NCBI RefSeq assembly: GCF_001437435.1
Contig: NZ_JQCB01000014.1
Location: forward strand, 480 to 38,598
Source: Furfurilactobacillus siliginis
GTDB lineage: Bacteria > Bacillota > Bacilli > Lactobacillales > Lactobacillaceae
Reading direction: 5' to 3'
Length of the DNA stretch: 38,119 nucleotides
Shown here: positions 25,132-33,978 of the stretch, in pieces
Layout: every line of letters begins with the position of its first letter
Position numbering within the stretch: the first letter of the stretch is position 1
Program-made: the position numbers and the translations under genes
The notes under the pieces: model-generated
The model's input: only the letters and a program-made list of their open reading frames with translations
The model's database searches: none
What the model was told of the DNA's origin: nothing

Positions 25132-26448
25132 GTGAACAAGAAGCTAAACCAGTATTTTATGATTGATGAATTGAATACGACAGTCCCTCGCGAAATTCTC
25201 GCAGGATTTACAACATTTATCTCCATGGCCTACATCTTATTTGTGAATCCCAGTGTGTTAGGCGCAGCAGGGGTTGATAAAGGCGCTGTGTTTACGGCGA
25301 CCGCTTTGGCCAGTGCGATTGGTTGTTTGTTGATGGGGGTCTTGGCACGCTATCCGATCGCGACGGCGCCTGCACTTGGTATCAACGCATTCTTTGCTTA
25401 TTCTGTGGTTATTGGTATGAAAGTGCCATGGCAGACCGCCTTTGCTGGTGTGTTCGTCGCTGCCTTAATTTTTCTAGTGATTACGATTTTTCATTTGCGG
25501 GAAATGATTATTAATGCGATTCCGGCAGATTTAAAATTTGCAATTTCGAGTGGAATTGGGCTGTTCATTGCCTTTATTGGATTACACGACGGTGGTTTGA
25601 TTGCCGCAAATAAAGCAACGGTCGTTGGGTTAGGATCATTTTCAACACCGACTACCTGGTTAACGATCTTTGGGTTGTTATTGACGTCGGTGTTGATGGT
25701 CATGCGTGTGCCAGGTGGGATCTTTATTGGAATGCTAGCAACTTCAGTGCTTGGTTTGCTTACCGGATTGATCGCGTTACCACATCAGTTGTTGGCACCG
25801 GCGCCAAGTTTGGCTCCGACCTTTGGTGTTGGTATCAAACACATTGGCGATATTAACTCTGTGCAAATGTGGGTGGTCGTGTTGACCTTCTTACTAGTTA
25901 CCTTCTTTGATACCGCGGGGACGCTGGTTGGTTTAGCGCAGCAGGCTGGTTTCATGAAGAACAACGAAATGCCACGGGTCGGAAAGGCGCTGATGTCAGA
26001 TTCAACTGCCATGTTGGCTGGCTCAGTGTTGGGGACATCACCAGTTGGGGCCTATGTTGAATCATCTGCGGGGATTGCCGTTGGTGGTCGAACTGGCTTG
26101 ACGGCGATTACGACCGGGGTAATGTTTGTCCTGGGCATGTTCTTTTCGCCACTGCTGACAGTGGTGACACCACAAGTGACAGCGCCCGCGCTGATTATCG
26201 TTGGCGTGTTGATGGCGCAAAATATGGCCAAGGTCGCTTGGACGAAGATGGAAATTGCCATTCCCGCATTCTTGATCGTGCTGGGCATGCCACTGACGTA
26301 CAGTATCTCCGATGGCTTGGCACTTGGCGTGATCACGTATCCAATTACAATGATTGCGGCTAAACGTGGTAAAGAAGTACACCCGTTGATGTATGTCTTG
26401 TTCTTTGTGTTCATCGGTTTTATGTGGATTCTGAACGTAAATCATTAA
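25132..26448 (+). CDS. Guanine/hypoxanthine permease, AzgA/PbuG family
   Basis: A 438-residue purine base importer of the AzgA-like (COG2252) branch of nucleobase transporters. Marks include the N-terminal EILAGFTTFISMAYILFVNPSVL, the TAPALGINAFFAYSV segment in span 3, FFDTAGTLVGLA and the substrate-region GTSPVGAYVESSAGIAVGGRTGLTA. About 12-14 spans. Start is GTG with AAGGAG upstream. The two perfect PurBoxes around its promoter link it to purine control. It sits between dnaI and thrS, which are closer together in many relatives, so this is an inserted accessory unit. Guanine versus hypoxanthine versus adenine preference is not decided. Confidence 0.9.
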   Translation: MNKKLNQYFMIDELNTTVPREILAGFTTFISMAYILFVNPSVLGAAGVDKGAVFTATALASAIGCLLMGVLARYPIATAPALGINAFFAYSVVIGMKVPWQTAFAGVFVAALIFLVITIFHLREMIINAIPADLKFAISSGIGLFIAFIGLHDGGLIAANKATVVGLGSFSTPTTWLTIFGLLLTSVLMVMRVPGGIFIGMLATSVLGLLTGLIALPHQLLAPAPSLAPTFGVGIKHIGDINSVQMWVVVLTFLLVTFFDTAGTLVGLAQQAGFMKNNEMPRVGKALMSDSTAMLAGSVLGTSPVGAYVESSAGIAVGGRTGLTAITTGVMFVLGMFFSPLLTVVTPQVTAPALIIVGVLMAQNMAKVAWTKMEIAIPAFLIVLGMPLTYSISDGLALGVITYPITMIAAKRGKEVHPLMYVLFFVFIGFMWILNVNH

Positions 26449-26465
26449 TTGAAAGAAGCATGAGA

Positions 26466-26652
26466 GTGGGACAAAAGTCGGGAAGTCGTGAGCAAGACCT
26501 AGAACTGCCGTACGGGTTGGGCTTCAACCCGGTAGGTAGTTCGTAGTCTGCACGGCGACTTGACTTTTGTCCCACGTTTTCTCTATTTAAGTTCGTACAT
26601 CAAACAGCGAGTTTGGGACAAGATGCCTTATGTCCCAAACTCGCTGTTTTTT
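26466..26652 (+). repeat. Structured intergenic element, copy C
   Basis: Best-preserved core (26466-26575): outer arms GTGGGACAAAAGTC and GACTTTTGTCCCAC pair over 14 bp; inner arms AGAC/GTCT, GAACTGCC/GGTAGTTC and GGGTTG/CAACCC nest inside. A linker with TTTAAGTTCGTA leads to a separate perfect 19-bp hairpin (26602-26649) ending in T residues, which looks like the terminator for the permease gene. The hairpin sequence differs from copies A and B except for the apical GGACA/TGTCC. Confidence 0.85.
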
Positions 26653-26695
26653 ATACAAAGCTGAATAATTGACGGACTCGTGATAAATAGATATC

Positions 26696-26708
26696 ATACG
26701 TATATAAT
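26696..26708 (+). promoter_or_regulatory. hicAB promoter -10 and palindrome
   Basis: A perfect TATAAT (26703-26708) is overlapped by the palindrome ATACGTAT (26696-26703), a plausible site for autorepression by HicB. The -35 is weak. Confidence 0.45.
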
Positions 26709-26742
26709 ATGCATAAAGATGATTGGACGCATAGGTGATGAA

Positions 26743-26937
26743 ATGCCGATGAAACCTCGTGAGATGGTAAAACTGCTGAAGGCACATGGGTTTATTGAAA
26801 AATCACAAAATGGTTCCTCACATTTGAAACTGATTCATCCTGAGTCGCATAAGACGGTTATTGTGCCGATTCACGCAAAGGAATTGGGTAAAGGATTGGA
26901 ACATGCCATTCTAAGAGAAGCTGGTATTGAATCGTAA
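26743..26937 (+). CDS. hicA: HicA-type toxin (mRNA interferase)
   Basis: A 64-residue YcfA/HicA protein: KPREMVKLLKAHGF, then NGSSHLKL with the catalytic-type His27, and a C-terminal KELGKGLEHAILREAGI helix. HicA toxins cleave mRNA independent of the ribosome and are neutralised by HicB. The ATG at 26743 has GGTGAT upstream; an ATG two codons later is possible and the frame to 26680 is too long for the family. It is followed 19 nt later by hicB. Confidence 0.88.
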   Translation: MPMKPREMVKLLKAHGFIEKSQNGSSHLKLIHPESHKTVIVPIHAKELGKGLEHAILREAGIES

Positions 26938-26956
26938 ATTTAAAAGGGAGATTCTT

Positions 26957-27343
26957 ATGGTCGATAAAAATATGGTGGTTTATCCAGCAATCTTTTCGAA
27001 GGATGATGACTTTATCTTCGTCCGCATTCCAGATATTGATGGTGGTTTAACACAGGGCAGTGATTTGATTGATGCTGTTAAGATGGCGGAGGATGCGATT
27101 GGTATCTTGCTGGAAGATAAAGTTGAATATCCCACGCCAACCAACATCGATGAATTGCAGTTAACAAAAGGTGAAACGGCTGCTTTGATTCCGGTTGATC
27201 TAGCTGCTTATCGACGCAAGCATTCGAAGACAGTGCGCAAAAGTGTGACAATTCCGGACTATTTGGATCGAATTGCGAAAGAGCAAAAAATTAATGTTTC
27301 TGGTGTATTAACCGAGGCATTGAAGCTGCGGTTGGGTGTTTAA
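26957..27343 (+). CDS. hicB: HicB-type antitoxin
   Basis: A 128-residue antitoxin: N-terminal partial RNase H-like fold (VYPAIFSKDDDFIFVRIPDIDGGLTQG, with AVKMAEDAIGILLEDK) that masks HicA, and a C-terminal ribbon-helix-helix DNA-binding part (KSVTIPDYLDRIAKEQKINVSGVLTEALKLRL) for autorepression. The ATG at 26957 follows AAAGGGAG; the longer frame overlaps hicA. The pair sits in the dnaI-thrS gap next to repeat copy C. Confidence 0.9.
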   Translation: MVDKNMVVYPAIFSKDDDFIFVRIPDIDGGLTQGSDLIDAVKMAEDAIGILLEDKVEYPTPTNIDELQLTKGETAALIPVDLAAYRRKHSKTVRKSVTIPDYLDRIAKEQKINVSGVLTEALKLRLGV

Positions 27344-27423
27344 AAAAGAGTTTTCCCAGATAAGTGTGCGTGTAATAAGGAAAATTTCTTTGAGTAATGT
27401 TTAGAGAAATCATCGACGCTTAA

Positions 27424-27453
27424 TTGACATCGCTAAATTTTGTGGTTTAATAA
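27424..27453 (+). promoter_or_regulatory. Promoter of the thrS leader
   Basis: Perfect TTGACA (27424-27429), 18-nt spacer, TAATAA (27448-27453). Confidence 0.6.
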
Positions 27454-27484
27454 TGTTTATAAGCCAATCAGACATGGCGGGTTA

Positions 27485-27700
27485 TCAGTTGCTCAATAGA
27501 GAGTGTGTTACTTGGTGAAAGACACATGGACAAGATAAGTCGTTACCCCTGATTCAAGCGTTCGGTGAACAAGCCGGGCCGATTGACCGCGTTATTGGTC
27601 ACAAGAGGCAGTTATTGAGCGTGCCAGCTCTAACTGTGAATTTTGGGTGGAACAACGTTAATGACGTCCCTAACCGCAATTGCGGTTAGGGACTTTTTTT
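27485..27700 (+). ncRNA. T-box leader of thrS
   Basis: tRNA-sensing leader. Stem I closes with GCTCAATA (near 27494) and TATTGAGC (27613-27620); it contains the AG-bulge segment AGAGAGTGTG, TTGGTGAAAGACAC, and a likely specifier ACC (27545-27547, Thr) in GTTACCCCTGA. The T-box GGGTGGAACAACG starts at 27645. Antiterminator: GGG pairs CCC and ACGT pairs ACGT, leaving the tRNA-binding bulge TGGAACA. Competing terminator: GTCCCTAACCGC/GCGGTTAGGGAC (27666-27693, loop AATT) plus seven T. Uncharged tRNA-Thr should favour readthrough. Confidence 0.9.
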
Positions 27701-27738
27701 GTTTTCGGGGTGCTACTAACAAACGGAGGAGAGATACT

Positions 27739-29691
27739 ATGGCAGAAATTAAGATTACGTTTCCAGATGGTGCTGTAAAGCCCTTTGAGGCCGGTGTTAC
27801 AACCGCTGACATCGCTAAGTCAATTAGTATTAGTTTGGCAAAGAAGGCTGTTGCCGGAAAGTTTAACGGTGAATTGGTGGACGCAACCTTGCCATTGACC
27901 GCTGACGGTAAGATTGAAATTGTGACCAAGGATGCACCTGAAGCATTGGATGTTTTACGTCACACTGCTGCACAAATCTTGGCCAACGCATTGCACCAGC
28001 TCTACCCAAGCATGCACTTTGGTTTAGGCGAGGCCAACGAAGAAGGGTTCTTCTTCGATACTGACAATGCTGAACATCAAGTTAGTTCTGATGACTTGGC
28101 TGCTATCGAAGCCAAAATGCACGAAATCGCTAAAGCGGACTTACCAATCACGCGCGATGTATTGGCTAAAGCTGATGCATTGAAGTTAGTGGACGGCGAT
28201 CCCTATCAGGCACAACTAGTTGAACAAGCAGCAGCTGCCAATGACGGTAACGTGGTTGTTTATCGTCAAGGTGACTTTGTTGACTTGAGCGATGGTGTGC
28301 AATTGCCTTCGACTGGTAACGTCAAGATTTTCCAACTGTTATCTGTTGCTGGCGCGTACTGGGAAGGTAAATCATCTAACCCAATGCTTCAACGGGTTTA
28401 TGGAACAGCTTTCTTTGATCAAAAGGCAATGGACGCTGATGATGTTCGCCGTAAAGAAGCACGCGAACGTGACCACCGTGTGATCGGGAATGACTTAGAC
28501 TTATTCTTCGTTGACCCAAAGGTCGGCGCCGGGTTACCTTACTGGATGCCAAACGGTGCTACCATTCGTCGTACGATCGAACGGTACATCATCGACAAGG
28601 AATTACAACACGGTTACGAGCATGTTTACACACCTGTTCTGATGAACCTAGATGCCTACAAGACGTCTGGTCACTGGGACCACTACCGTGAGGATATGTT
28701 TCCACCAATGGACATGGGTGATGGCGAAATGCTTGAATTACGGCCAATGAACTGTCCTAGTCATATTCAAGTGTACAAACATCACATTCGTTCATACCGT
28801 GAATTGCCATTGCGGATTGCCGAATTAGGGATGATGCACCGTTATGAAAAATCAGGTGCCCTATCTGGTTTGCAACGAGTTCGTGAAATGACCCTGAACG
28901 ATGGTCACACGTTCGTTGCCCCTGAACAGATCCAAGATGAATTCAAACGGATCCTGAACTTGATGGTTGAAGTGTACGCTGACTTTGATATCAAGGATTA
29001 CTCATTCCGGTTGAGCTACCGTGACCCTAAGAACACCGAAAAGTACTTTGCCAACGATGAAATGTGGGAAAAGGCACAGAAGATGTTGAAGGGTGCCATG
29101 GATGACCTTGGCTTAGACTATGTTGAGGCTGAAGGGGAAGCTGCTTTCTACGGTCCTAAGTTGGACGTGCAAACGAAGACAGCACTTGGTAACGAAGAAA
29201 CATTATCAACCATTCAATTAGACTTCATGCTGCCTGACCGTTTCGACTTGCACTACGTCGGTGCCGACGGTCAAGAACATCAACCTGTGATGATTCACCG
29301 TGGCTTAGTGTCAACGATGGAACGGTTCACGGCTTACTTGACGGAAATTTACAAAGGCGCTTTCCCAACTTGGTTAGCACCACATCAAGTTTCCATCATT
29401 CCAGTTAGTGAAGAACATCAAGGCGACTACGCTGAAAAGTTGCGGAAACAATTGGCAGCTGCTGGCGTTCGAGTAACGGTTGATGACCGTAATGAAAAGA
29501 TGAACTTTAAGATTCGTGATGCCCAAACCCACAAGATTCCATATACGTTGGTTGTCGGTGAAAACGAAAAGAATGACGAAACAGTGTCTGTCCGTCGTTA
29601 TGGTGAAGACGATTCTGCTGTTGTCGCAAGCAAAGATTTCTTAGCTGAAATTTTAAATGACGTGGCTTCATACTCACGTGCGAACGATTAA
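27739..29691 (+). CDS. thrS: Threonyl-tRNA synthetase with degenerate editing site
   Basis: Charges tRNA-Thr (EC 6.1.1.3). The 650-residue protein has a TGS domain (1-62), second additional (editing) domain (~65-230), class II catalytic core (~260-545) and anticodon-binding domain (~550-645, [14 protein letters not shown]). The core zinc ligands are kept: C339 (RPMNCPSH), H390 (DGHTF) and H520 (MIHRG). In the editing site the usual HxxxH is H75-TAA-Q79, and the usual DxCxxxH is D182-L-S184-DGV-Q188, so three of five editing residues are replaced. ATG after CGGAGGAGAG. Controlled by the T-box upstream. Confidence 0.97.
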   Translation: MAEIKITFPDGAVKPFEAGVTTADIAKSISISLAKKAVAGKFNGELVDATLPLTADGKIEIVTKDAPEALDVLRHTAAQILANALHQLYPSMHFGLGEANEEGFFFDTDNAEHQVSSDDLAAIEAKMHEIAKADLPITRDVLAKADALKLVDGDPYQAQLVEQAAAANDGNVVVYRQGDFVDLSDGVQLPSTGNVKIFQLLSVAGAYWEGKSSNPMLQRVYGTAFFDQKAMDADDVRRKEARERDHRVIGNDLDLFFVDPKVGAGLPYWMPNGATIRRTIERYIIDKELQHGYEHVYTPVLMNLDAYKTSGHWDHYREDMFPPMDMGDGEMLELRPMNCPSHIQVYKHHIRSYRELPLRIAELGMMHRYEKSGALSGLQRVREMTLNDGHTFVAPEQIQDEFKRILNLMVEVYADFDIKDYSFRLSYRDPKNTEKYFANDEMWEKAQKMLKGAMDDLGLDYVEAEGEAAFYGPKLDVQTKTALGNEETLSTIQLDFMLPDRFDLHYVGADGQEHQPVMIHRGLVSTMERFTAYLTEIYKGAFPTWLAPHQVSIIPVSEEHQGDYAEKLRKQLAAAGVRVTVDDRNEKMNFKIRDAQTHKIPYTLVVGENEKNDETVSVRRYGEDDSAVVASKDFLAEILNDVASYSRAND

Positions 29692-29723
29692 TCAAAATGA
29701 ATTAAGAATGTTCAAGTTTTGAC

Positions 29724-29752
29724 TTGACGGCTCCTTATTAACTGTCTATTAT
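29724..29752 (+). promoter_or_regulatory. Promoter of the uracil permease leader
   Basis: TTGACG (29724-29729), 17-nt spacer, TATTAT (29747-29752), only about 30 nt after the thrS stop. Confidence 0.6.
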
Positions 29753-29768
29753 GAATACAACATGTTGA

Positions 29769-29890
29769 ACCTTTAACGTAGTCCTGTGAGGCTAGTAAGG
29801 TGCCGGCGGTGTTCACTAAGGACGGATGAAACTGTGCTTAAAGTCTGAACACTAAAAGACCACTTACCTTCAGGTAGGTGGTCTTTTTTT
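29769..29890 (+). ncRNA. PyrR-binding attenuator of the uracil permease
   Basis: AGTCCTGTGAGGCT (29780-29793) matches the PyrR-binding RNA consensus ARUCCNGNGAGGYU fully and is framed by ACCTT/AAGGT arms (29769-29801). A terminator, AAAAGACCACTTACC with its complement and a T run, ends the leader (29854-29890). GTGTTCA and TGAACAC between them can pair as part of the alternative fold. PyrR with UMP should favour termination when pyrimidines are plentiful. Confidence 0.9.
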
Positions 29891-29941
29891 GTCGGTGACG
29901 ACGTTTGGGGAACGCGTGAAATCAAAGGAGGCACTTGCTTT

Positions 29942-31237
29942 ATGGCACAGCAATCTTTTCATGACGACACGGCGGTATTAGACATCCACGATCGACCTAA
30001 GTTATTGGCGTGGATCGGGTTATCCTTGCAACACATGTTTTCAATGTTCGGGTCTACGGTGATTGTGCCGTTGCTCGTTGGTCTCAGCCCTAGTATTGCG
30101 CTGTTTTCGTCAGGCGTGGGTACGTTATTGCACATCATGATCACGCAGCGCAAGATTCCGGCGTACATGGGCTCCAGTTTTGCATTCATTACACCCATGT
30201 TGGCGTTGATGAAAACGACTGGATATCCAGGCATTGGTCAGGGTGTCGTCGCAGTCGGCGCCGTGTATCTAATTGTGGCATTCCTGATTGGCATGATTGG
30301 TTCAGGCTGGGTGGATAAAGTGCTGCCACCGATTGTCGTTGGCCCCATCGTAATGGTCATTGGCTTATCGTTGGCAGGGAGTGCTGCAACTGACGCCATG
30401 ATGAAAAATGGGCATTACAACCTGACCTACTTTTTAATTGCGCTAGCGACGTTACTCATGGCGATTTTCTTTAATATGTTTTTGAAGGGGTCGCTGGGAT
30501 TGATTCCGGTGTTGCTGGCCATCGTTGGTGGGTATTTGCTGAGCGTGGCTGTCGGGATCGTCAATTTACATGAAATCGCCGTGGCTCCGTGGTTTAAATT
30601 GCCAGACTTTCAAGTACCAGGCCTAACGTATCATTTTCATTTAGAATGGGGTGCCATCATCACGATTGCACCGATTGCGTTTGTCACGATGACAGAGCAC
30701 ATGGGGCACATTATGGTGCTGGATAATTTAACCCATCGTAACTTTTTTAAAGATCCTGGTTTAAATCGAACTTTGGCAGGGGATGGAACAGCTTCGATTG
30801 TTGCCGGTCTGATTGGTGGACCAGCCGTGACTAGCTACGGTGAAAATATCGGCGTCATGGCGATCACTAAGGTTCACAGTGTCTACGTGTTGATGGGTGC
30901 AGCGGTATTTGCCATCATCTTTGCCTTCATTAATAAGCTAAACGTGTTGATCATGGCGATGCCGCTACCAGTCATCGGTGGAATCAGTTTTCTATTATTT
31001 GGTACGATTGCTACGAGTGGCGTCAGTGTGTTGATCAATAACCATGTTGATTTAAATCGCAAACGAAACTTGATGATTGCATCGTCAGTCATGGTCATCG
31101 GGATTGGTAATGCCTATCTGCAATTAGGTAGCTTTCAATTTACTGGCTTAGCGTTCGCAACGGTGCTCGGGATTGTGTTAAACTTAATTCTGCCGCAGGA
31201 AGCTGCTAGTGAAAAAGAAGCAGCGCAATCACATTGA
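29942..31237 (+). CDS. pyrP: Uracil permease, NCS2 family
   Basis: A 431-residue uracil-proton symporter of the NCS2 (UraA/PyrP) family. Marks: LQHMFSMFGSTVIVPLLVGL in span 1, PAYMGSSFAFITPM, the substrate segment AFVTMTEHMGHIMVLD with Glu, and GGPAVTSYGENIGVMAITKV. About 14 spans. The ATG follows AAAGGAGG. The PyrR attenuator upstream supports a pyrimidine role rather than purine or xanthine. It separates thrS from infC. Confidence 0.93.
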   Translation: MAQQSFHDDTAVLDIHDRPKLLAWIGLSLQHMFSMFGSTVIVPLLVGLSPSIALFSSGVGTLLHIMITQRKIPAYMGSSFAFITPMLALMKTTGYPGIGQGVVAVGAVYLIVAFLIGMIGSGWVDKVLPPIVVGPIVMVIGLSLAGSAATDAMMKNGHYNLTYFLIALATLLMAIFFNMFLKGSLGLIPVLLAIVGGYLLSVAVGIVNLHEIAVAPWFKLPDFQVPGLTYHFHLEWGAIITIAPIAFVTMTEHMGHIMVLDNLTHRNFFKDPGLNRTLAGDGTASIVAGLIGGPAVTSYGENIGVMAITKVHSVYVLMGAAVFAIIFAFINKLNVLIMAMPLPVIGGISFLLFGTIATSGVSVLINNHVDLNRKRNLMIASSVMVIGIGNAYLQLGSFQFTGLAFATVLGIVLNLILPQEAASEKEAAQSH

Positions 31238-31251
31238 TTGTCAGGTAACGC

Positions 31252-31280
31252 TTGACAGTAACGTGGACGTTCTGTAGACT
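31252..31280 (+). promoter_or_regulatory. Promoter of the infC operon
   Basis: Perfect TTGACA (31252-31257), 17-nt spacer, TAGACT (31275-31280). Confidence 0.7.
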
Positions 31281-31289
31281 ATATAACTG

Positions 31290-31410
31290 TTGAGAAAAGC
31301 AGAAGCACCCGCTTCTCGCCTTGGGAACCATGTTGCCGGGCTAAAGATGAGTTGAACCACATCAGTTCTTGGTGTGGACAGCGGGTGGCTTAGGCCGCCC
31401 GCTATTTTTC
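31290..31410 (+). ncRNA. L20-type autoregulatory leader of infC-rpmI-rplT
   Basis: The leader ends in a terminator AGCGGGTGGC-TTAG-GCCGCCCGCT plus T run (31380-31410). CACCCGCT (31306-31313) is fully complementary to AGCGGGTG (31380-31387), so a long-range pairing competes with the terminator. This matches the logic of L20 leaders in Firmicutes, where L20 binds a rRNA-like fold and causes termination. Identification rests on position and pairing, not on a covariance search. Confidence 0.75.
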
Positions 31411-31462
31411 TGTTTACATCTCTTCATTGTTGATTCGTTAAGAATTTATGGAGGTGAATACC

Positions 31463-31978
31463 ATAGCTCAAGATACTTTGGTAAATGACGCAATCCGTGC
31501 TCGTGAAGTACGGTTGATTGCTGCTAACGGTGACCAACTTGGTGTGAAGCTGACCAGTGAGGCCCAACAGCTTGCAGATGATGCAAACTTAGATTTGGTG
31601 CTGGTGGCTGCGAAGTCCAAGCCACCTGTTGCCAGAATCATGGATTATGGGAAGTACCGCTTCGAGCAACAAAAGAAGCAGCGTGAAGCACGTAAGAATC
31701 AGAAGACGGTCGAAATGAAAGAAATTCGGCTTAGTCCAACGATTGACGACAACGACTTCAATACCAAATTGAAGAATGCACAAAAGTTCCTGTCAAAGGG
31801 TAACAAAGTGCGGGTTTCAATTCGGTTCCGTGGTCGGGCGATTACGCATAAAGAGATCGGTCGCGAGGTGTTGAACAAGATGGCAGCTGCCACTAAGGAA
31901 ATTGCCGATGTTCAACAACACGCAAAAATGGATGGTCGGAGCATGTTCTTAGTGCTTTCGCCCAAGCCAGAAAAATAG
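31463..31978 (+). CDS. infC: Translation initiation factor IF-3
   Basis: Binds the 30S subunit, prevents subunit joining and checks the start codon. The 171-residue product has the N-terminal domain ([21 protein letters not shown]), a Lys/Glu-rich linker helix ([15 protein letters not shown]) and the C-terminal domain ([32 protein letters not shown]). I place the start at the rare codon ATA at 31463, because GGAGGTGA lies 5 nt before it; the ATG at 31448 is immediately before that ribosome site and has none of its own. Rare start codons in infC allow self-control by IF3. Confidence 0.93.
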   Translation: MAQDTLVNDAIRAREVRLIAANGDQLGVKLTSEAQQLADDANLDLVLVAAKSKPPVARIMDYGKYRFEQQKKQREARKNQKTVEMKEIRLSPTIDDNDFNTKLKNAQKFLSKGNKVRVSIRFRGRAITHKEIGREVLNKMAAATKEIADVQQHAKMDGRSMFLVLSPKPEK

Positions 31979-32006
31979 GGATAAACAACTTTAGGAGGAA
32001 ATTTTC

Positions 32007-32204
32007 ATGCCAAAGCAAAAGTCAAACCGTGCCGCTGCCAAGCGGTTCAAGAAATCAGCCAAGGGCGGCTTCATCAGTGGTAACGCCTACACAAGTCACC
32101 GGTTCCATGGTAAGACCAAGAAGCAACGTCGCCAATTACGTGGTACTAAGATGATGGACGCTACAACTGTTAAGACTTACAAGAAGTTGTTGTTGACCAA
32201 GTAA
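32007..32204 (+). CDS. rpmI: 50S ribosomal protein L35
   Basis: A 65-residue basic protein, full length, with the family start MPKQKSNRAAAKRFK and the RFHGKTKKQRRQLRG segment. ATG with AGGAGG upstream; second gene of infC-rpmI-rplT. Confidence 0.98.
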   Translation: MPKQKSNRAAAKRFKKSAKGGFISGNAYTSHRFHGKTKKQRRQLRGTKMMDATTVKTYKKLLLTK

Positions 32205-32216
32205 TTTTTTAACTAG

Positions 32217-32240
32217 AATCTGACCAGACTTGGTCAATTA
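32217..32240 (+). other. Small hairpin before rplT
   Basis: TGACCA-GACT-TGGTCA forms a 6-bp stem between rpmI and the rplT ribosome site. Without a T run it is not a terminator; it may affect mRNA processing or translation of rplT. Confidence 0.4.
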
Positions 32241-32255
32241 TTGGAGGATACAATT

Positions 32256-32609
32256 ATGCGTGTTAAAGGTGGAAGTGTTACTCGGCAACGTCGCCGTAAG
32301 ATGATCAAATTAGCCAAGGGTTACCGTGGCGCAAAGCACATTGAATTTAAGGTTGCTAAGCAACAAGTTTGGAAGTCATGGACTTATGCTTACCGTGACC
32401 GTAAGACAACGAAACGTAACTTCCGTAAGTTATGGATCGCCCGTATCAACGCCGCTGCTCGTCAAAACGACATGAGCTACAGCAAGTTGATGCACGGTTT
32501 GAAAGAAGCAGGCGTGGAAGTTAACCGTAAGATGTTAGCTGACTTGGCTGTTACTGACCCTCGTGCTTTCACTTCATTGACGAAGGAAGCTGCTAAGGCT
32601 TTAAAGTAA
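32256..32609 (+). CDS. rplT: 50S ribosomal protein L20
   Basis: A 117-residue early-assembly 23S rRNA-binding protein ([43 protein letters not shown]). In Firmicutes L20 also represses its own operon by binding the infC leader. I use the ATG at 32256 after TTGGAGG; the longer frame from 32241 contains the ribosome site. Last gene of the operon. Confidence 0.98.
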   Translation: MRVKGGSVTRQRRRKMIKLAKGYRGAKHIEFKVAKQQVWKSWTYAYRDRKTTKRNFRKLWIARINAAARQNDMSYSKLMHGLKEAGVEVNRKMLADLAVTDPRAFTSLTKEAAKALK

Positions 32610-32617
32610 ACCATAAA

Positions 32618-32660
32618 AAATAACCGCTGATTGAGTTTTGAAACTCGTCAGCGGTTTTTG
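32618..32660 (+). terminator. Terminator after rplT
   Basis: AACCGCTGA/TCAGCGGTT with an inner GAGTTT/AAACTC pairing and a T run. Confidence 0.9.
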
Positions 32661-32697
32661 TTTACACTTTTTTTGATGATGAGCGCTGGTGTGGCGG

Positions 32698-33959
<1,262 letters not shown>

Positions 33960-33978
33960 GCCGAGGCAAGGAGAAAAC

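Noticed and set aside
26062-26445. Minus-strand ORFs of about 120 codons opposite the permease
   Set aside because: Shadows of a GC-biased membrane gene; no ribosome sites and no family features.
11239-26652. Recurrent intergenic sequence as CRISPR or insertion sequence remnants
   Set aside because: Copies are far apart, not tandem, have no spacers, no transposase frame and no clear target-site duplications by eye.
27643-27738. Upstream extension of the thrS reading frame
   Set aside because: It runs through the T-box and its terminator; the ATG at 27739 has a proper ribosome site.
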